Shown piece by piece: positions 1 to 11,032 of a stretch of 35,386 bases of DNA. The stretch covers positions 25,328 to 60,713 of the forward strand of contig PS015356.1 in assembly GCA_048213135.1 (NCBI GenBank), written 5' to 3'. Numbering within the stretch: the stretch's first letter is position 1; every line of letters begins with the position of its first letter. The stretch comes from Reclinomonas americana ATCC 50394. Its lineage: Eukaryota > Jakobida > Jakobea > Jakobida. The notes beneath the pieces were generated by a model that saw only the letters and a program-made list of their open reading frames with translations, was not told the origin of the DNA and did no database searches. The translations under genes and the position numbers were made by a program.

Positions 1-35
<35 letters not shown>
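1..35. repeat. (GA)n dinucleotide run
   Basis: An uninterrupted GA repeat at the left edge, probably inside the intron upstream of the FIS1 exon. Similar CT/GA and CA/GT runs occur in other introns of this window. Confidence 0.9.
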
Positions 36-38
<3 letters not shown>

Positions 39-127
39 GCAGAAAGAGAGAGGTCGAGGAGCGATTGACAATCACCAACGCCCATTCGAACATTCCTCAC
101 TCTCTTCTCTCCGTCTCACACATATAG

Positions 128-514
128 GCGGCCACCGAGCGATATGCCACCTCCGACCGCGCGCCCATTGACCAATTCCAATACGCCACCGCTCTCGTGT
201 GGAGCCCGGTGAACTCACAGATTCCACACGGTCTGTCGCTGCTGGCGGCGCTGCGCAGTCGCGACTTGTACGTGCGCGAGGTGTTGTATGAGATCGGGTG
301 CGGCATGTATCGGCTGGGCCAGTACGCCGAGTGCCTGCGTGTGGTCGATGATATGCTGGCAATTTGCGATGATTCGTCGCAGGCGGAGCGGCTGCGTGAG
401 GCGGCGGAGACCAAGCTGAGGGTGGACGGGAAGCGCGGGTGGGGCCTGATTGTCGGGGCGGCGGCGGTGGCTGTCGCGGGCGCGGTGGCGATTGGCAAGT
501 TGAGGAAGAAGTAA
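128..514 (+). CDS. FIS1: Mitochondrial fission 1 protein, 3' exon (partial)
   Basis: FIS1 is a tail-anchored protein of the outer mitochondrial (and peroxisomal) membrane that helps recruit the fission machinery. The exon opens after a TATAG acceptor at 127 and stays open for 128 codons to TAA at 512-514. The visible protein has the two TPR-like helical pairs of the family: FQYATALVWS near residue 17, matching the FEYAWCLVRS-type block, and YEIGCGMYRLGQYAECLRVV near residue 58. It ends in a single hydrophobic C-terminal segment (GLIVGAAAVAVAGAVAIG) followed by the short basic tail KLRKK, the usual targeting signal. FIS1 is normally about 150 aa, so only the first 20-30 residues are missing; they lie in an upstream exon outside the window. 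The GA run and purine-rich sequence at 1-127 would be intron. Family assignment is strong; the exact function is inferred from the family. Confidence 0.9.
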   Translation, partial: AATERYATSDRAPIDQFQYATALVWSPVNSQIPHGLSLLAALRSRDLYVREVLYEIGCGMYRLGQYAECLRVVDDMLAICDDSSQAERLREAAETKLRVDGKRGWGLIVGAAAVAVAGAVAIGKLRKK

Positions 515-636
515 CAACAACTCAAACAACGGTGGTACATTTTTTTCACATCAATCATTAACACGTGAGAGGAGAAACCTTAACGCCAAACACACACACA
601 CGCAAAAGCAAAACAAGGGAGAAGGGGGAGGATTTT

Positions 637-1212
637 TTAGTGCAGCTTTTGAACAAGAACCGGCAACTTGGTCACCGCGCTCGACTTGACGGGCGACCGG
701 TGGTGGTGGTGGTGGTGATGCTGCTGCTGTTGCATCGACTGTACAATGAGCGGGTGCGGCAGGGGCGCCTGTGGAGCTGGCAGGTGGTGATGATGGTGCT
801 GCTGCTGCTGCTGCGGGAAGTGATGGTGCTGCTGTTGCTGCTGTTGGGAGGCCCCAGCGGCCAGCATCGACATCATCGCCGAGAGAATGGGTGGAGGTGG
901 GGCGTGGTGTGGGGAGCCGAGTGTGGCACCGAGCTCGCGCGCCGTCGCCGCCACCCACTTGCTGGTGGTGGCACGACGGGCGGTGGCCGAGGTCGTCAGG
1001 GCAGAGGGCGGCGACAGGGCAGACGATGCGCTGGCACCGATTGCTCCCTGTGTCGCCGCACTAATGGTGAGCTCGCGGGCCGTCGACGGACCCGTGGCCA
1101 CCACACGCCGCTTGTGCGCAGCAGCCGAGGCAGCTGTGCACGAGGCTGGCGGCGACAGCGGGCCGACCTTCAGTGGCGGCACCGGGCGAGCGCAGCGCGC
1201 CACATCGTCCAA
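637..1212 (-). CDS. His/Gln-rich protein, C-terminal part (partial)
   Basis: An open frame on the minus strand runs from the gap at 1213 to a stop at about 637, giving 191 codons. I do not recognise it. It is low in complexity: Ala/Ser/Thr-rich in the first 100 residues, then alternating homopolymers of Gln (6, 5 and 4) and His (3, 5 and 7), with a PPPP stretch before them. Such tails are common in eukaryotic transcription regulators and RNA-binding proteins, but no domain is visible. It would converge with FIS1, whose stop is about 120 bp away, a compact spacing that fits the rest of the locus. The plus strand across this region encodes only repetitive Val/Leu/Arg stretches and is less plausible. 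The real start and any upstream exons are in or beyond the gap. Confidence 0.45.
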   Translation of the reverse strand: MDDVARCARPVPPLKVGPLSPPASCTAASAAAHKRRVVATGPSTARELTISAATQGAIGASASSALSPPSALTTSATARRATTSKWVAATARELGATLGSPHHAPPPPILSAMMSMLAAGASQQQQQQHHHFPQQQQQHHHHHLPAPQAPLPHPLIVQSMQQQQHHHHHHHRSPVKSSAVTKLPVLVQKLH

Positions 1213-1528
1213 NNNNNNNNNNNNNNNNNNNNNNNNNNNNNNNNNNNNNNNNNNNNNNNNNNNNNNNNNNNNNNNNNNNNNNNNNNNNNNNNNNNNNNNN
1301 NNNNNNNNNNNNNNNNNNNNNNNNNNNNNNNNNNNNNNNNNNNNNNNNNNNNNNNNNNNNNNNNNNNNNNNNNNNNNNNNNNNNNNNNNNNNNNNNNNNN
1401 NNNNNNNNNNNNNNNNNNNNNNNNNNNNNNNNNNNNNNNNNNNNNNNNNNNNNNNNNNNNNNNNNNNNNNNNNNNNNNNNNNNNNNNNNNNNNNNNNNNN
1501 NNNNNNNNNNNNNNNNNNNNNNNNNNNN
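1213..1528. other. Assembly gap (316 N)
   Basis: Run of N. It hides the 5' parts of the minus-strand His/Gln-rich ORF and of the plus-strand PQ-loop gene. Confidence 0.99.
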
Positions 1529-1530
1529 TC

Positions 1531-1797
1531 TCGGTCTTCCTCTTCTTCTGGGCCGTCATGGGCAACCTGACCTACGGCATCTCCATTTTCATCTTTGGCA
1601 AGTCGCTGGGACCCTCGGTGCCATGGCTCGTCGGCTCCCTCGGCACCCTCGCCTTCGACTTCACCATCATCACGCAGAGCTTCTGCTACGGCTCCGGACC
1701 CTCACAGGCCACCGCCGACGGTGGCAAGTTCAGCAAGATCCCCGACACACCCAGTGGCCCGCCCGCCGCTCTAAGGAAACACGCTTCGGCGGTCTAA
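1531..1797 (+). CDS. PQ-loop vacuolar/lysosomal amino-acid transporter, C-terminal part
   Basis: The last 88 codons of a membrane protein emerge from the gap and end at TAA 1795-1797. Residues 1-60 hold two membrane segments and the second PQ-loop repeat: GNLTYGISIF followed by PWLVGSLGTLAFDFTIITQ. This pattern is typical of the PQLC2/SLC66A1 and yeast Ypq1-3 branch, which exports cationic amino acids from lysosomes or vacuoles (established for the family). The remaining 28 residues form a polar, Pro/Ser/Lys-containing cytosolic tail. The first PQ repeat and the N-terminus are missing in the gap. No AATAAA is obvious downstream; a (TTTTG)4 stretch follows at 1831-1850. Subfamily and substrate are inference. 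Confidence 0.8.
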   Translation, partial: SVFLFFWAVMGNLTYGISIFIFGKSLGPSVPWLVGSLGTLAFDFTIITQSFCYGSGPSQATADGGKFSKIPDTPSGPPAALRKHASAV

Positions 1798-2049
1798 CAT
1801 AGAATACGTATCCACTCCTCTCCTCTCTCTTTTTGTTTTGTTTTGTTTTGTATGAGGCCATTTAGTAACTATCTGATAAACACGTTTGCGTCAATCTTGC
1901 ATCCAAAATCCGCGACACATCGATTGTGTCAGACGACCAGAACTCCGCCGTGTTTCCAGCTTGTGTGAAGAAGAGAAGAGATAGACACTGTGTGTGTGTG
2001 CAAACAGAGTGCAGTGTGTGAGTGAGAGTGCGCACGTGCGTGTGTGATC
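1798..2049. other. Intergenic region between PQ-loop and 7TM-RGS genes
   Basis: About 250 bp without a supported gene. It holds a (TTTTG)4 tract at 1831-1850 and GT/GA-rich sequence before the next start. It presumably carries the PQ-loop 3' end and the promoter and 5' UTR of the 7TM-RGS gene; no TATA box or other named element is evident. Confidence 0.5.
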
Positions 2050-2163
2050 ATGACGACCCCCGCATGCGTGGAGCGCATTGAGGCACTCACACACACTCCA
2101 CTGGTGTGCCTCTCCCCACTCTCTCTCTCCCTTCTCTCACTGACACTAGCACTCACACGTGCA

Positions 2164-2195
<32 letters not shown>

Positions 2196-4595
2196 GGTGG
2201 CCAACCAGTTCTACATCAGTTCACTGCGCGTGGTGGAGTTCATATTAGCATTCTCAGCACTCGTGTGCTTCATCGTGCGTACACACACACACTCTCACTC
2301 CTCCCTCTACTCTCCCTCACACTCAAGCTGATCATTCCCTCTCCCTCATCCATGCATCATCATTCATTCGTTCAGATTTTGCTGCGCATTCAACACTACC
2401 GCTTCTTCCGCGGACGATCGCGCGTGCTCACCATGTTCATCTGCCTCCTCTTCCTCTGTTACAACACCTGGGGACTCTTCACGTACTACATCACCTCCGG
2501 ACCGTGCATCATACTCGGCGTGTCGGCCATGATCTTTTACCCGCTCATCACGTGGGCGCAGATCTTGCGGTGTGTCGTCTGTCTCTCTCCTCCTCAACTC
2601 CTCTTGCATCTCGTCCTTGACACACACACGCGCCGCATGCAGCACTGCGCGACTGCTGGTGGTGTTTCGTTTGAATCGAGTGCGCGCTGATCTGGCACTT
2701 TTGCGCGAGGTGCCGCCGGGTGCGGAAATGGGAACCACGAGCTCGGTCGGCGATGCGTTGAGCGGGGACGATGCACCGCTGTCGCCGTTGACGTCGCCGT
2801 CGGTGATTACGTCGTCGACGGCAGAGTCGGTGATGCAGCCGGTGCCGGCCGAGGTCAAGGCCACGGAGACACTGTCGTACTCCAAGTATGTGTCGGAGCC
2901 GTACATGCTCATGTATGTGCTGGCGCCGTTGCCGTTGCAGCTGGGACTCTTCATTTCGGGTGTGTGGTGGATGGCCCCCGGCAGTGACATTGGCCGCCTG
3001 GATCAGAACTGGTGTCGGTGTACCGACATTTTGCGGTCGCTGCAGATTGTTGAGTGCTCTCCCGTCACCGCCCTTTTACCCTCCCGTCTTTTTCTCATTT
3101 TTTTGGCCTGCACAGGCCGTGTCGGCATTCATCACCGCGCAAGTGGTGGTGCTCACTTCGCTGACGATTGCCGCTCGCAACGTGCGCGACGTGTGGTGGA
3201 TCAAGCTGGAGGCCGTGGCCATCACCATTGCGTGCATCACCTTGCTGATTCCGAGTCTCGGTATTGTGTTTGCCACCGGATCGTTTGCCTTTGCCGTTCG
3301 CACCTCCTCTGCCGTGCTCCTCTACTGTTGCGTGCGCGCGAGCTCCATCTTTTCCGTGCAGTCCACACGATTGACTCACACACTCTCTTCACGCAGTGTT
3401 CATCTCCTGTGTCTTTGTCATCTCTGTCGTGGTGCCTGTGGTGCTGGCCTACCGGCATCGTCAAAATGTGCGACAGTTCGCGTCGGGCTCGCTGGCCACG
3501 GCCTTCAATGCCAGTGCGCGCGACAGCATGGGCTGGGAGATGCAGACAAAGTTGCTGCCGGTAGAGTCGTTTGATCAAATCATGGGCGATCACCGGTCAC
3601 GCTCCCTCTTCCGCGAATAGTTGTGTTGTCTTCTTTCTCCTTTTGTCGTCCTCCGCGTTTGGCACATCTCTCATCGCCGCAAACACTGCAGTCTACTGCA
3701 GGAGCTGGCGGTGGAGAATCTGTGCTTTGTGGAGGAGATCGAGTTGCTGCGCAAGGAGATCAAGGGCGCGCACAGTCGCATGCTGCGCCGAACTCGACGA
3801 GGACAGCCGCCGCAAGCCATTGACTCACTTGAACCGATTCGCTCACACTGCGAGCGCATCTACCGCGATTTCATCTGCGCCGGCGGCTGCCAGGAACTGA
3901 ACATCTCGGCTCGTGTAGCTGCCGAACTGCACATCATCATGAACATGGCGGTCGACGAACGGCCGCCGCTGTGCGACGTGCTGACGGTGACGCTGAATCA
4001 GTCGCAGTCGGCCAACGAGGCCATGCTCCGCCGACCGACCGTCGTACACTCGCCGTCGGTGGCGAGCTCCGTATTTGTCTCGTCGCACACGCTGCTGACG
4101 CCGCCCCCGGACGACGTGTCGGCTACCGACAGCCCGCAGCAGGAGGGACCTGTCGGTGGCGCCTCGCCACCGCCCCCATCACCGCCAAGGTCGGGACACC
4201 GCCACCAACCTTCGCGCTCCTTTGGTGGCCTGGCGGTGGATGTCGTAAGTGGTGACCGGCCAGTGACGGGCGATGCCGGCGGCTCGGTTGCCTTTGTAGT
4301 AGTCACCATGTTTGATCGTGTGGTCGCCGAGGTCTTGTTGACACTAAGGTACGGGTGCCAGCGACGCAAAGCTCATTTTGTGTTTTCGGTCGATCACCCA
4401 TGCCTTTCCCACAGAGTCGACTCGTATCGGAGATTCATCCTCAGCCCTGGTACGCTTCTATTCTTGTTCTTGTTGTCGTCGCCACCGTCCATTCATTCCT
4501 CTCGCTGTTGTGGCAGACTTCCGGCGATACATTGCCGCCGAGCGTGAATACGTGGCAGCTGCATTACGGGGGCGCTTTGTGTTGCGTACTTTTGT
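2050..4595 (+). CDS. Seven-transmembrane receptor with C-terminal RGS domain (7TM-RGS), 3' incomplete
   Basis: Spliced exons: 2050-2103, 2197-2274, 2376-2569, 2643-3048, 3116-3326, 3397-3619, 3692-4348, 4415-4449, 4517 into the gap. All phases join. The first 360 or so residues contain seven hydrophobic segments, starting near VVEFILAFSALVCFI, VLTMFICLLFLCYN, CIILGVSAMIFY, YMLMYVLAPLPLQLGLF, AVSAFITAQVVVL, AVAITIACITLLIPSLG and LFISCVFVISVVVPVVLAY. A polar loop of about 75 residues separates TM3 and TM4. An RGS domain follows: SFDQIMGD, then the splice-generated FREYLLQELAVENLCF, IYRDFICAGG, and finally FDRVVAEVLLTLRVDSYRRFI, matching the FDxAQ and DSYPRFL blocks. RGS domains speed GTP hydrolysis on G-alpha; 7TM-RGS proteins of this layout (plant AtRGS1 and protist relatives) act at the plasma membrane. 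A Ser/Pro-rich insert of about 120 residues splits the RGS domain. The start at ATG 2050 is tentative because exon 1 is short. The end is lost in the gap. Confidence 0.85.
2104..2196 (+). repeat. Intron 1 of the 7TM-RGS gene, built of CT and CA runs
   Basis: A 93-nt intron (GTGTGC...ACACAG) made almost wholly of CT-rich sequence, (CT)n at 2164-2180 and (AC)n at 2181-2195. The polypyrimidine and CA runs abut the acceptor. Confidence 0.7.
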
Positions 4596-5442
4596 NNNNN
4601 NNNNNNNNNNNNNNNNNNNNNNNNNNNNNNNNNNNNNNNNNNNNNNNNNNNNNNNNNNNNNNNNNNNNNNNNNNNNNNNNNNNNNNNNNNNNNNNNNNNN
4701 NNNNNNNNNNNNNNNNNNNNNNNNNNNNNNNNNNNNNNNNNNNNNNNNNNNNNNNNNNNNNNNNNNNNNNNNNNNNNNNNNNNNNNNNNNNNNNNNNNNN
4801 NNNNNNNNNNNNNNNNNNNNNNNNNNNNNNNNNNNNNNNNNNNNNNNNNNNNNNNNNNNNNNNNNNNNNNNNNNNNNNNNNNNNNNNNNNNNNNNNNNNN
4901 NNNNNNNNNNNNNNNNNNNNNNNNNNNNNNNNNNNNNNNNNNNNNNNNNNNNNNNNNNNNNNNNNNNNNNNNNNNNNNNNNNNNNNNNNNNNNNNNNNNN
5001 NNNNNNNNNNNNNNNNNNNNNNNNNNNNNNNNNNNNNNNNNNNNNNNNNNNNNNNNNNNNNNNNNNNNNNNNNNNNNNNNNNNNNNNNNNNNNNNNNNNN
5101 NNNNNNNNNNNNNNNNNNNNNNNNNNNNNNNNNNNNNNNNNNNNNNNNNNNNNNNNNNNNNNNNNNNNNNNNNNNNNNNNNNNNNNNNNNNNNNNNNNNN
5201 NNNNNNNNNNNNNNNNNNNNNNNNNNNNNNNNNNNNNNNNNNNNNNNNNNNNNNNNNNNNNNNNNNNNNNNNNNNNNNNNNNNNNNNNNNNNNNNNNNNN
5301 NNNNNNNNNNNNNNNNNNNNNNNNNNNNNNNNNNNNNNNNNNNNNNNNNNNNNNNNNNNNNNNNNNNNNNNNNNNNNNNNNNNNNNNNNNNNNNNNNNNN
5401 NNNNNNNNNNNNNNNNNNNNNNNNNNNNNNNNNNNNNNNNNN
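4596..5442. other. Assembly gap (847 N)
   Basis: Run of N that removes the 3' end of the 7TM-RGS coding region, beginning just after the last RGS helix. Confidence 0.99.
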
Positions 5443-5558
5443 GTACTACTTCTGCTGGTTGCTGCTGGACGAAGAAAAACTCACAAATCATCCTTTTTTT
5501 CGACTCGACAGATAAACAACAATTAGTGTATGTGCGTGTAATACAAGGTGAAAATAAA
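5443..5558 (+). other. Probable 3' end of a plus-strand gene with poly(A) signal
   Basis: After the gap, about 70 nt of open plus-strand frame end at a stop near 5513-5515, or 5526 in a second frame. A-rich sequence follows, with AATAAA at 5553-5558. This is most simply the last exon or 3' UTR of the 7TM-RGS gene, converging on the VPS9 gene that ends at 5580. The link across the gap is inference. Confidence 0.4.
5553..5558 (+). terminator. AATAAA polyadenylation signal
   Basis: A canonical hexamer in AT-rich sequence, 22 bp before the end of the convergent VPS9 gene. It is well placed for the upstream plus-strand gene. Confidence 0.5.
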
Positions 5559-5579
5559 CAAATATGTGACACTGTTTTG

Positions 5580-8500
5580 CTACCCGCGCAGAAACATGCC
5601 CTGTGCCGGCACCAGTAGATTATCCGAAATCTGTTGTGAACATAAAACATCAGCAAGGAGCGACGAGAATGATACACGAAGCAGCGCGCGTACCTGACCC
5701 ACTGTGCCTTGCAGCAACTGAATGGTTTTCGGTCCCGCCACGCCGTCGGCAAAGAGTCCGCAGGCAGCCTGGAAGACCTGGATGAGCGGCGCCAGCTCGT
5801 CCTCCATGTGCACCACCGCGCTCAGTTGCGTGCCGAATGCCATGGCCGGGTCGCGAACATGGTACATGGTGAAGGGGCGACCGAGGAGCTTGGCCAGACG
5901 CTCTTGCATCACCTCCGGGGACATGGAGGCGTGAATGCCTGAACGCACGGACAGCACCAATCAGTGATGCGCACAGAAACCACACTTTCCACGGCGGGGG
6001 ACGCACCGAGAGTGGAGAGCCACAAACGCAGTTGTTGGATGCGTCGTCGCAGTGCGCGGAATGTGTCGACATCCAGCCGCCCCACCAGCAGCTGCGAGTG
6101 TCGCGGGGTGCTCATCGACGCCATGGACGACGAGGCGGAGAGTGTGGGCGAGGTGAAAATGCCGCTCTGCAGGAGCGAGAATAAACACACACGAGGAACG
6201 AAGAATCGCGACAACTGCTGCAACAGTACCTCACGGTGACCAAGAAAGGAGCCATCACGGCGACCCAAGAATGACCCCGACTGCTGCAGCGCTGCAGAGG
6301 CTCGCGTCGCCATTGGTGACGTGGACATGAAGCTCTGAGAGAGCGACGACGCGAGACTGTCGGCGATCGAGTCTGCATCGGAGATTTCCGAGACACGAAA
6401 GCCGTTCGTCTGCATTCCCCCCATACATGGTTAGCAGCAGCCCGCGGCAGTTGCGATAGAAGGGCGGTCGACGCAACTCGATTGTAATCCTCCTGAAACT
6501 GGAACAGACCGCGTCGAGTCACTGCATCGAGAATGCCGTGCGCCCTCGGTGCCGCACAGCAGTACCTGCAATGTCACGAGTCAGGGTGGATCGGAGGCGA
6601 TAAAGAACAACCAGGACACGCACCCCAAGCGAAACAAGCTGCGCTGCACCACACGCACGACAGCGCGGCAGCGTACAATGCCCTCGTCGAGCAGTGCTGG
6701 ATCGACGGTTACATCAACGTCAGCGGCCGAGCTGCCAGCCGGCGGCATTGCTCGCGGAAACTGGTCAAAAAACACGGTCGCGGCCTGGCTGCCAGCGGCA
6801 GCCGACGAGGGCACAACTCCCAGCGCTCGCGTGGTCGACGATCCCAGTGCGTGCGACAGTGCTTCCACTGGATCCGTCAACACCAGCGGTCGCTGAGGCC
6901 TGTGCAGATTCAAATCCGCCGCCTCCATGTCTAGCTCCTCCACGGGAGAACCTTCCGATGTTTCTGTCCCCGGTTCCGCGCCTCTCGCGCCCCCAACAGG
7001 CATGGGTAATGCCCATTCCTGTGAGTCGTGCCGCTGAGCCGGCATGGGCATTCGGCGCGCCGGATGCCGAAACGACGACGAGAATGCGGTAATGGCATCC
7101 ATCGGTGCTCTGCAGCATATGAGACGAATGAGAGCCAGCATCGCAGCAAGTCTGGTCGTCGACACGCACCCTTGCTGCCGCGATCGCAGCAGTGTCTTGA
7201 TCGAGCCCACAAGGCTGTCGGGGAAATCCTCGCGCAGGCGCTGCAATGTGAAGGCACTGCTCGAGAAGAAACAGCGGTCGTGAGAGGGAAGAACACCGGT
7301 GGGCTCGACACGCCTGCTTCACGCAACTCGATGCACTTGCTGACTGGGAGCATGCTCGGTAGCGGCGAATCCGGCGGGTACATGGTCACCAGTGCCATGT
7401 ATGTGTTCACCAGGTTCTCGTAGGCGTCGAAATCTCCATTCGGAACCTCTATGAAGGGATGCGCCACGTCCCAGTTATCCTCGTGTGACATGAACTGATG
7501 GGAGAAGTGTCAGAGAGGAACATAAAGGATATGATTTAAACAACTCCGACGCACCTCTTGCAAATCGGTCACACAGAGCACACGGCCGAGAGACGTCACG
7601 AGTGGGGACGCTCCGATGGCATTCCTGGCGCTCAGGAGTGAGGGAAGGTCAAGCAAAACATCTGATAATCAGTGGGGAGAGACGCAACGCAAAGAACAAG
7701 CGCTCCATGGCCTCACGCTGCACGAGTGGCATGGTGCTCTTGCCGTTGAAGAGGACGACTGTGACACGATCTTGCTCATTGTCTGTGGCACGCGCGCTGA
7801 CAGTGAGACAGTGGTTGCAGCTCTGTCGCATCAATACCAAATACCTGTTTTGACCAACACCGTGTGCTGCAGGCGAGGTGCGTGCTGCAGCCACTTGGTG
7901 ACCACATACAACTTGAAGCCGGTGAGCACACATAACCGCTCGTAGATGTGGATCTCCCGCGACAAGGCAGCAAAGGCGACCATGCTGAGAAGGTTCAGAG
8001 TCAGACACACCCACATCTGAAACAAGTGCAGACAACGCGGCAGCTACTTCACCTGCGTCGCTCGGGAGAAATCAGTGGCATCCACTCACGCGACGTGCTG
8101 ACGCTGGTGATCTGGTCGTCGGTGATGGTCATGAGGTAGGAGACGGCGGCCTCCAGCGAGCTAAAGTGATACCTGTGCAGGACAAAATGAGTGAGGATCA
8201 TCATCACCGCACGCAGAACAAGACGGCACTGACAGCACGCACCCCATTTCGCCATTCAGGCATGCGGGGGCTGCGAACTGACGAACAAACTCCAACTGCG
8301 ACACCATTTGCGTCACATTGGCCTTCAGGACCACGTAGATCCACACCGGCAGAAAGTCGTCGGAGCAAATGGCACCTGTTGCATGCGCAGGTGGATGAGA
8401 AGCTGCGTGTGGAAAGCCACCTTCCCCTTCACACCACACACAAACACACACCAGCACCGAGTTCGCCTTGCTTCGTGAACACAGCCTGAGCGGCCGTCAG

Positions 8501-11032
8501 CACCACCTTGAGCTTGCGCGTTGGCGAGTGCGCAAAGTACAGGGCACGCAGGCAGGCAATGGCATCCGCATACGGAATGAGCTCGTTGCTCCAGTACTGC
8601 GAACCCATGTGCAACTCGGCTTGCGAACAATGTGCAAACTGAACTCACAAACACACGCAGAAATTGAGTCAATCGCTAACGCAGCGTAAGACGCTGCTGC
8701 TGACTTCCTCCAACCTTCTGGCACTGCTTGGCAAAAAACTCATCGTCCTGCTTGTTTTCGACCGCCTTCAGGCACAAGTGTGAGAGGCGTCGAAAGAGGA
8801 TCTCCTCTATCGTAAAGTTGACTTCGTCTTCCGACAGGTCTTCCATCTCGTCCGGGTACGTTTGGTGCAGGTACTGGTCAAGAGTGTGTCAGTCAACATG
8901 CACATGGGTGGTGGAAGGAGGAGGACAGAGGCGCTCAACATCAGCAAAATCCTCGATAAAGTACCGCGTCTGAGACACGCGCTTCTCCGTCACGTCCTTG
9001 GTGTCGAATGCCTGCACATTACCGCACACGTCAACGACACTGCGCACGTCACCAACTCGCCAACCGCCACCAAACCTCGCGAATGCAGTCCGACACGAAT
9101 CGCAGCAGTAAACTACACACAGCCATCAACAGTCATGACGCAAAGCTCGAAACCCGCGGCAACACAGTTGCATCTCACGCACCCGGTGGCTGGATTCTTC
9201 GGGTCATCCAACAGATCGCTGACAAAATTGGGTCCGCGCGGCTCTGCGACACTGCGTTAGCGAACCACACATTGTATTCCCACTCGAGAATTCGCGTATC
9301 ATCACACACCGTGTTCATCACCGCGCGACAGAAACGTACGAAAGTCACGGCCGAGACCGGTGAGGAATTCGGCCCTTCTCTGGTTGAGTTCCTCGCGAAT
9401 GGCGCGCAGCCGCTGGAAGCGAATGTATTCACGCTCCAGCTCGTGCAAAATGGCATTTAGCGATTCCTGCGCACGATACGGGGTTGAGGGGAGCTCTCGT
9501 CTCGCCTATCTCTCCTCTGGGGATCACGCACCACTCGCTGATCCTGTGTAATGTCGTTCTGCAGCAGTGCCATGAGCAGGTCCACCACCAATTCACGCAA
9601 CACGTCCTGCCTCCTCCGCAGCTGTGCAGCCAGCAAGTGCTGCATCATCACGACCATGAGTCCTCGCAACCACACGCGAGTGCCTGCACAAAAACGCACC
9701 GATTCTCCCGCGGCATCGCTCGGTGAATCCGCCGCCACTTGTCCGGTGGCGATCAGCAGACGCAACTGCGCGAGCCACACACATACACACACGCTGAGTC
9801 GCCAATCACGGGAGAGAGAGAGAGCCCTGACTACCACCCCCGCCGCAACTTCCGGCATGGCCGCCTGCTCCGCCTCGTCGCAGATGGCGAAAAAGTCCTC
9901 GGGCGACGAACGCACTTGCGCGAGACGCTCCTGCGCCAACTCGGCCCGCAAATTGGCCAACAGAATACGCTTGCCGAGCACCTGCGCACGCAGCACCGTG
10001 GCGCGCTGCTCCAGAAACTTCGGGTCAAACAGGTCGACCATTGTCTTGCCGCCGCTGCCACTCGGCGTGCCCTGCGCCGGCACCTGCAACAGTTTCGGCA
10101 GCTGTGTCGCCGTGATGGATCTGATACCACAGATGAGCATCGCTTCCACACACAGAGTGGGTCAAAGTCGGGAGAGAGGCGTACCCACGCAGTCGTCGCC
10201 GTGTTCGCTCCGGACTCACCGCCGACGCCAAGTACACCGACTTGCCGGCCTGCTGTCGTACTGTGCGTGCCGAGGGCTTGGTCGACAGCGGAGCCGACGA
10301 CTCGCCACTGCGCACATCGATACAGGCATGAGCGACAGGAGAGAGAAAGCAGGCGGAGGTAGTAGAAGAGGACCTTGCTTGCGTGGACCACGCCGAAGTC
10401 GCCGACTCAAACGAGGCCATGGGCGACGTCTGCGTCGACGAGGCCTCCAGCATCGACGGGATGCTCAGTGCATCCGAGCGCGGCACCACCGACTTGCGAT
10501 ACTGCGCCACTGTGAAACACACATATGATTGAGCACACTGAAAGAGAGAGACGCGACACACACAAACCATTTGCCGGTGGCACCACCGGCTCCGCCAGTC
10601 GCGCAGACCGTACCAGTCGACCTGCACAACCCCTCAATGAGCACGCACGTCTTTATCTCTCTCTCTCACACGCAAACACACTCACCTCCTGCCACCTCTC
10701 TCCTCTCACTCATCTCCGCCACTGCAAACACCGCTCCCGCAGCTGCTGTCGCCTGTTGTTGTTGTTGTTGCTGTTGTCGCGGCAGCTCATACACTTGATC
10801 CACTAAACCCTCCTCTTCCACTGCAATCGCCAGTGCGTCGCTCTCCAGTCGCGCAGCCTCAGTCAGCCGCTCAAGAGCCTCGCTCACCCACTCGCACACT
10901 ACATGCGACCTGCGTGTGCCATACATGGTGAGACACACACAGAGAGAGGCGCAAGCGGGTGAGAGAGACATACCGAGGCAACTGCAGCTCCACAGCGCCC
11001 TCCATTGCGGTGTCCTGTGTGCCCCGTATCAT
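5580..11032 (-). CDS. VPS9-domain Rab5-type guanine nucleotide exchange factor, about 1232 aa
   Basis: Exons in transcript order: 11032-10974, 10909-10686, 10621-10568, 10509-10374, 10307-10220, 10101-9838, 9765-9532, 9466-9340, 9243-9183, 9112-9076, 9011-8940, 8873-8715, 8638-8458, 8375-8243, 8172-8103 (or 8090), 8016-7845, 7782-7689, 7624-7555, 7494-7312, 7240-7170, 7109-6624, 6565-6478, 6409-6230, 6166-6007, 5938-5694, 5630-5580. Using 8103, the total is 3699 nt, an exact multiple of 3, ending in TAG. The VPS9 domain lies at about residues 510-640: YWSNELIPYADAIACL, then SDDFLPVWIYVVLKAN, then LEFVRQF, CLNGEMG, and YHFSSLEAAVSYLM across a splice. The acidic Asp of the DDFLP block and the GE.GY...SLEAA block are the family hallmarks. 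VPS9 domains load GTP onto Rab5/Vps21 at endosomes. The N-terminal half is helical with a Gln8 tract near residue 65; the C-terminal half has no domain I recognise. The donor at 8103 versus 8090 is uncertain: GTGAGT at 8089 is stronger but out of phase. Confidence 0.85.

Noticed and set aside
2364-2990. A 208-codon open frame on the minus strand
   Set aside because: It lies antisense to 7TM-RGS exons that encode clear membrane segments and ignores their introns; it has no recognisable motif.
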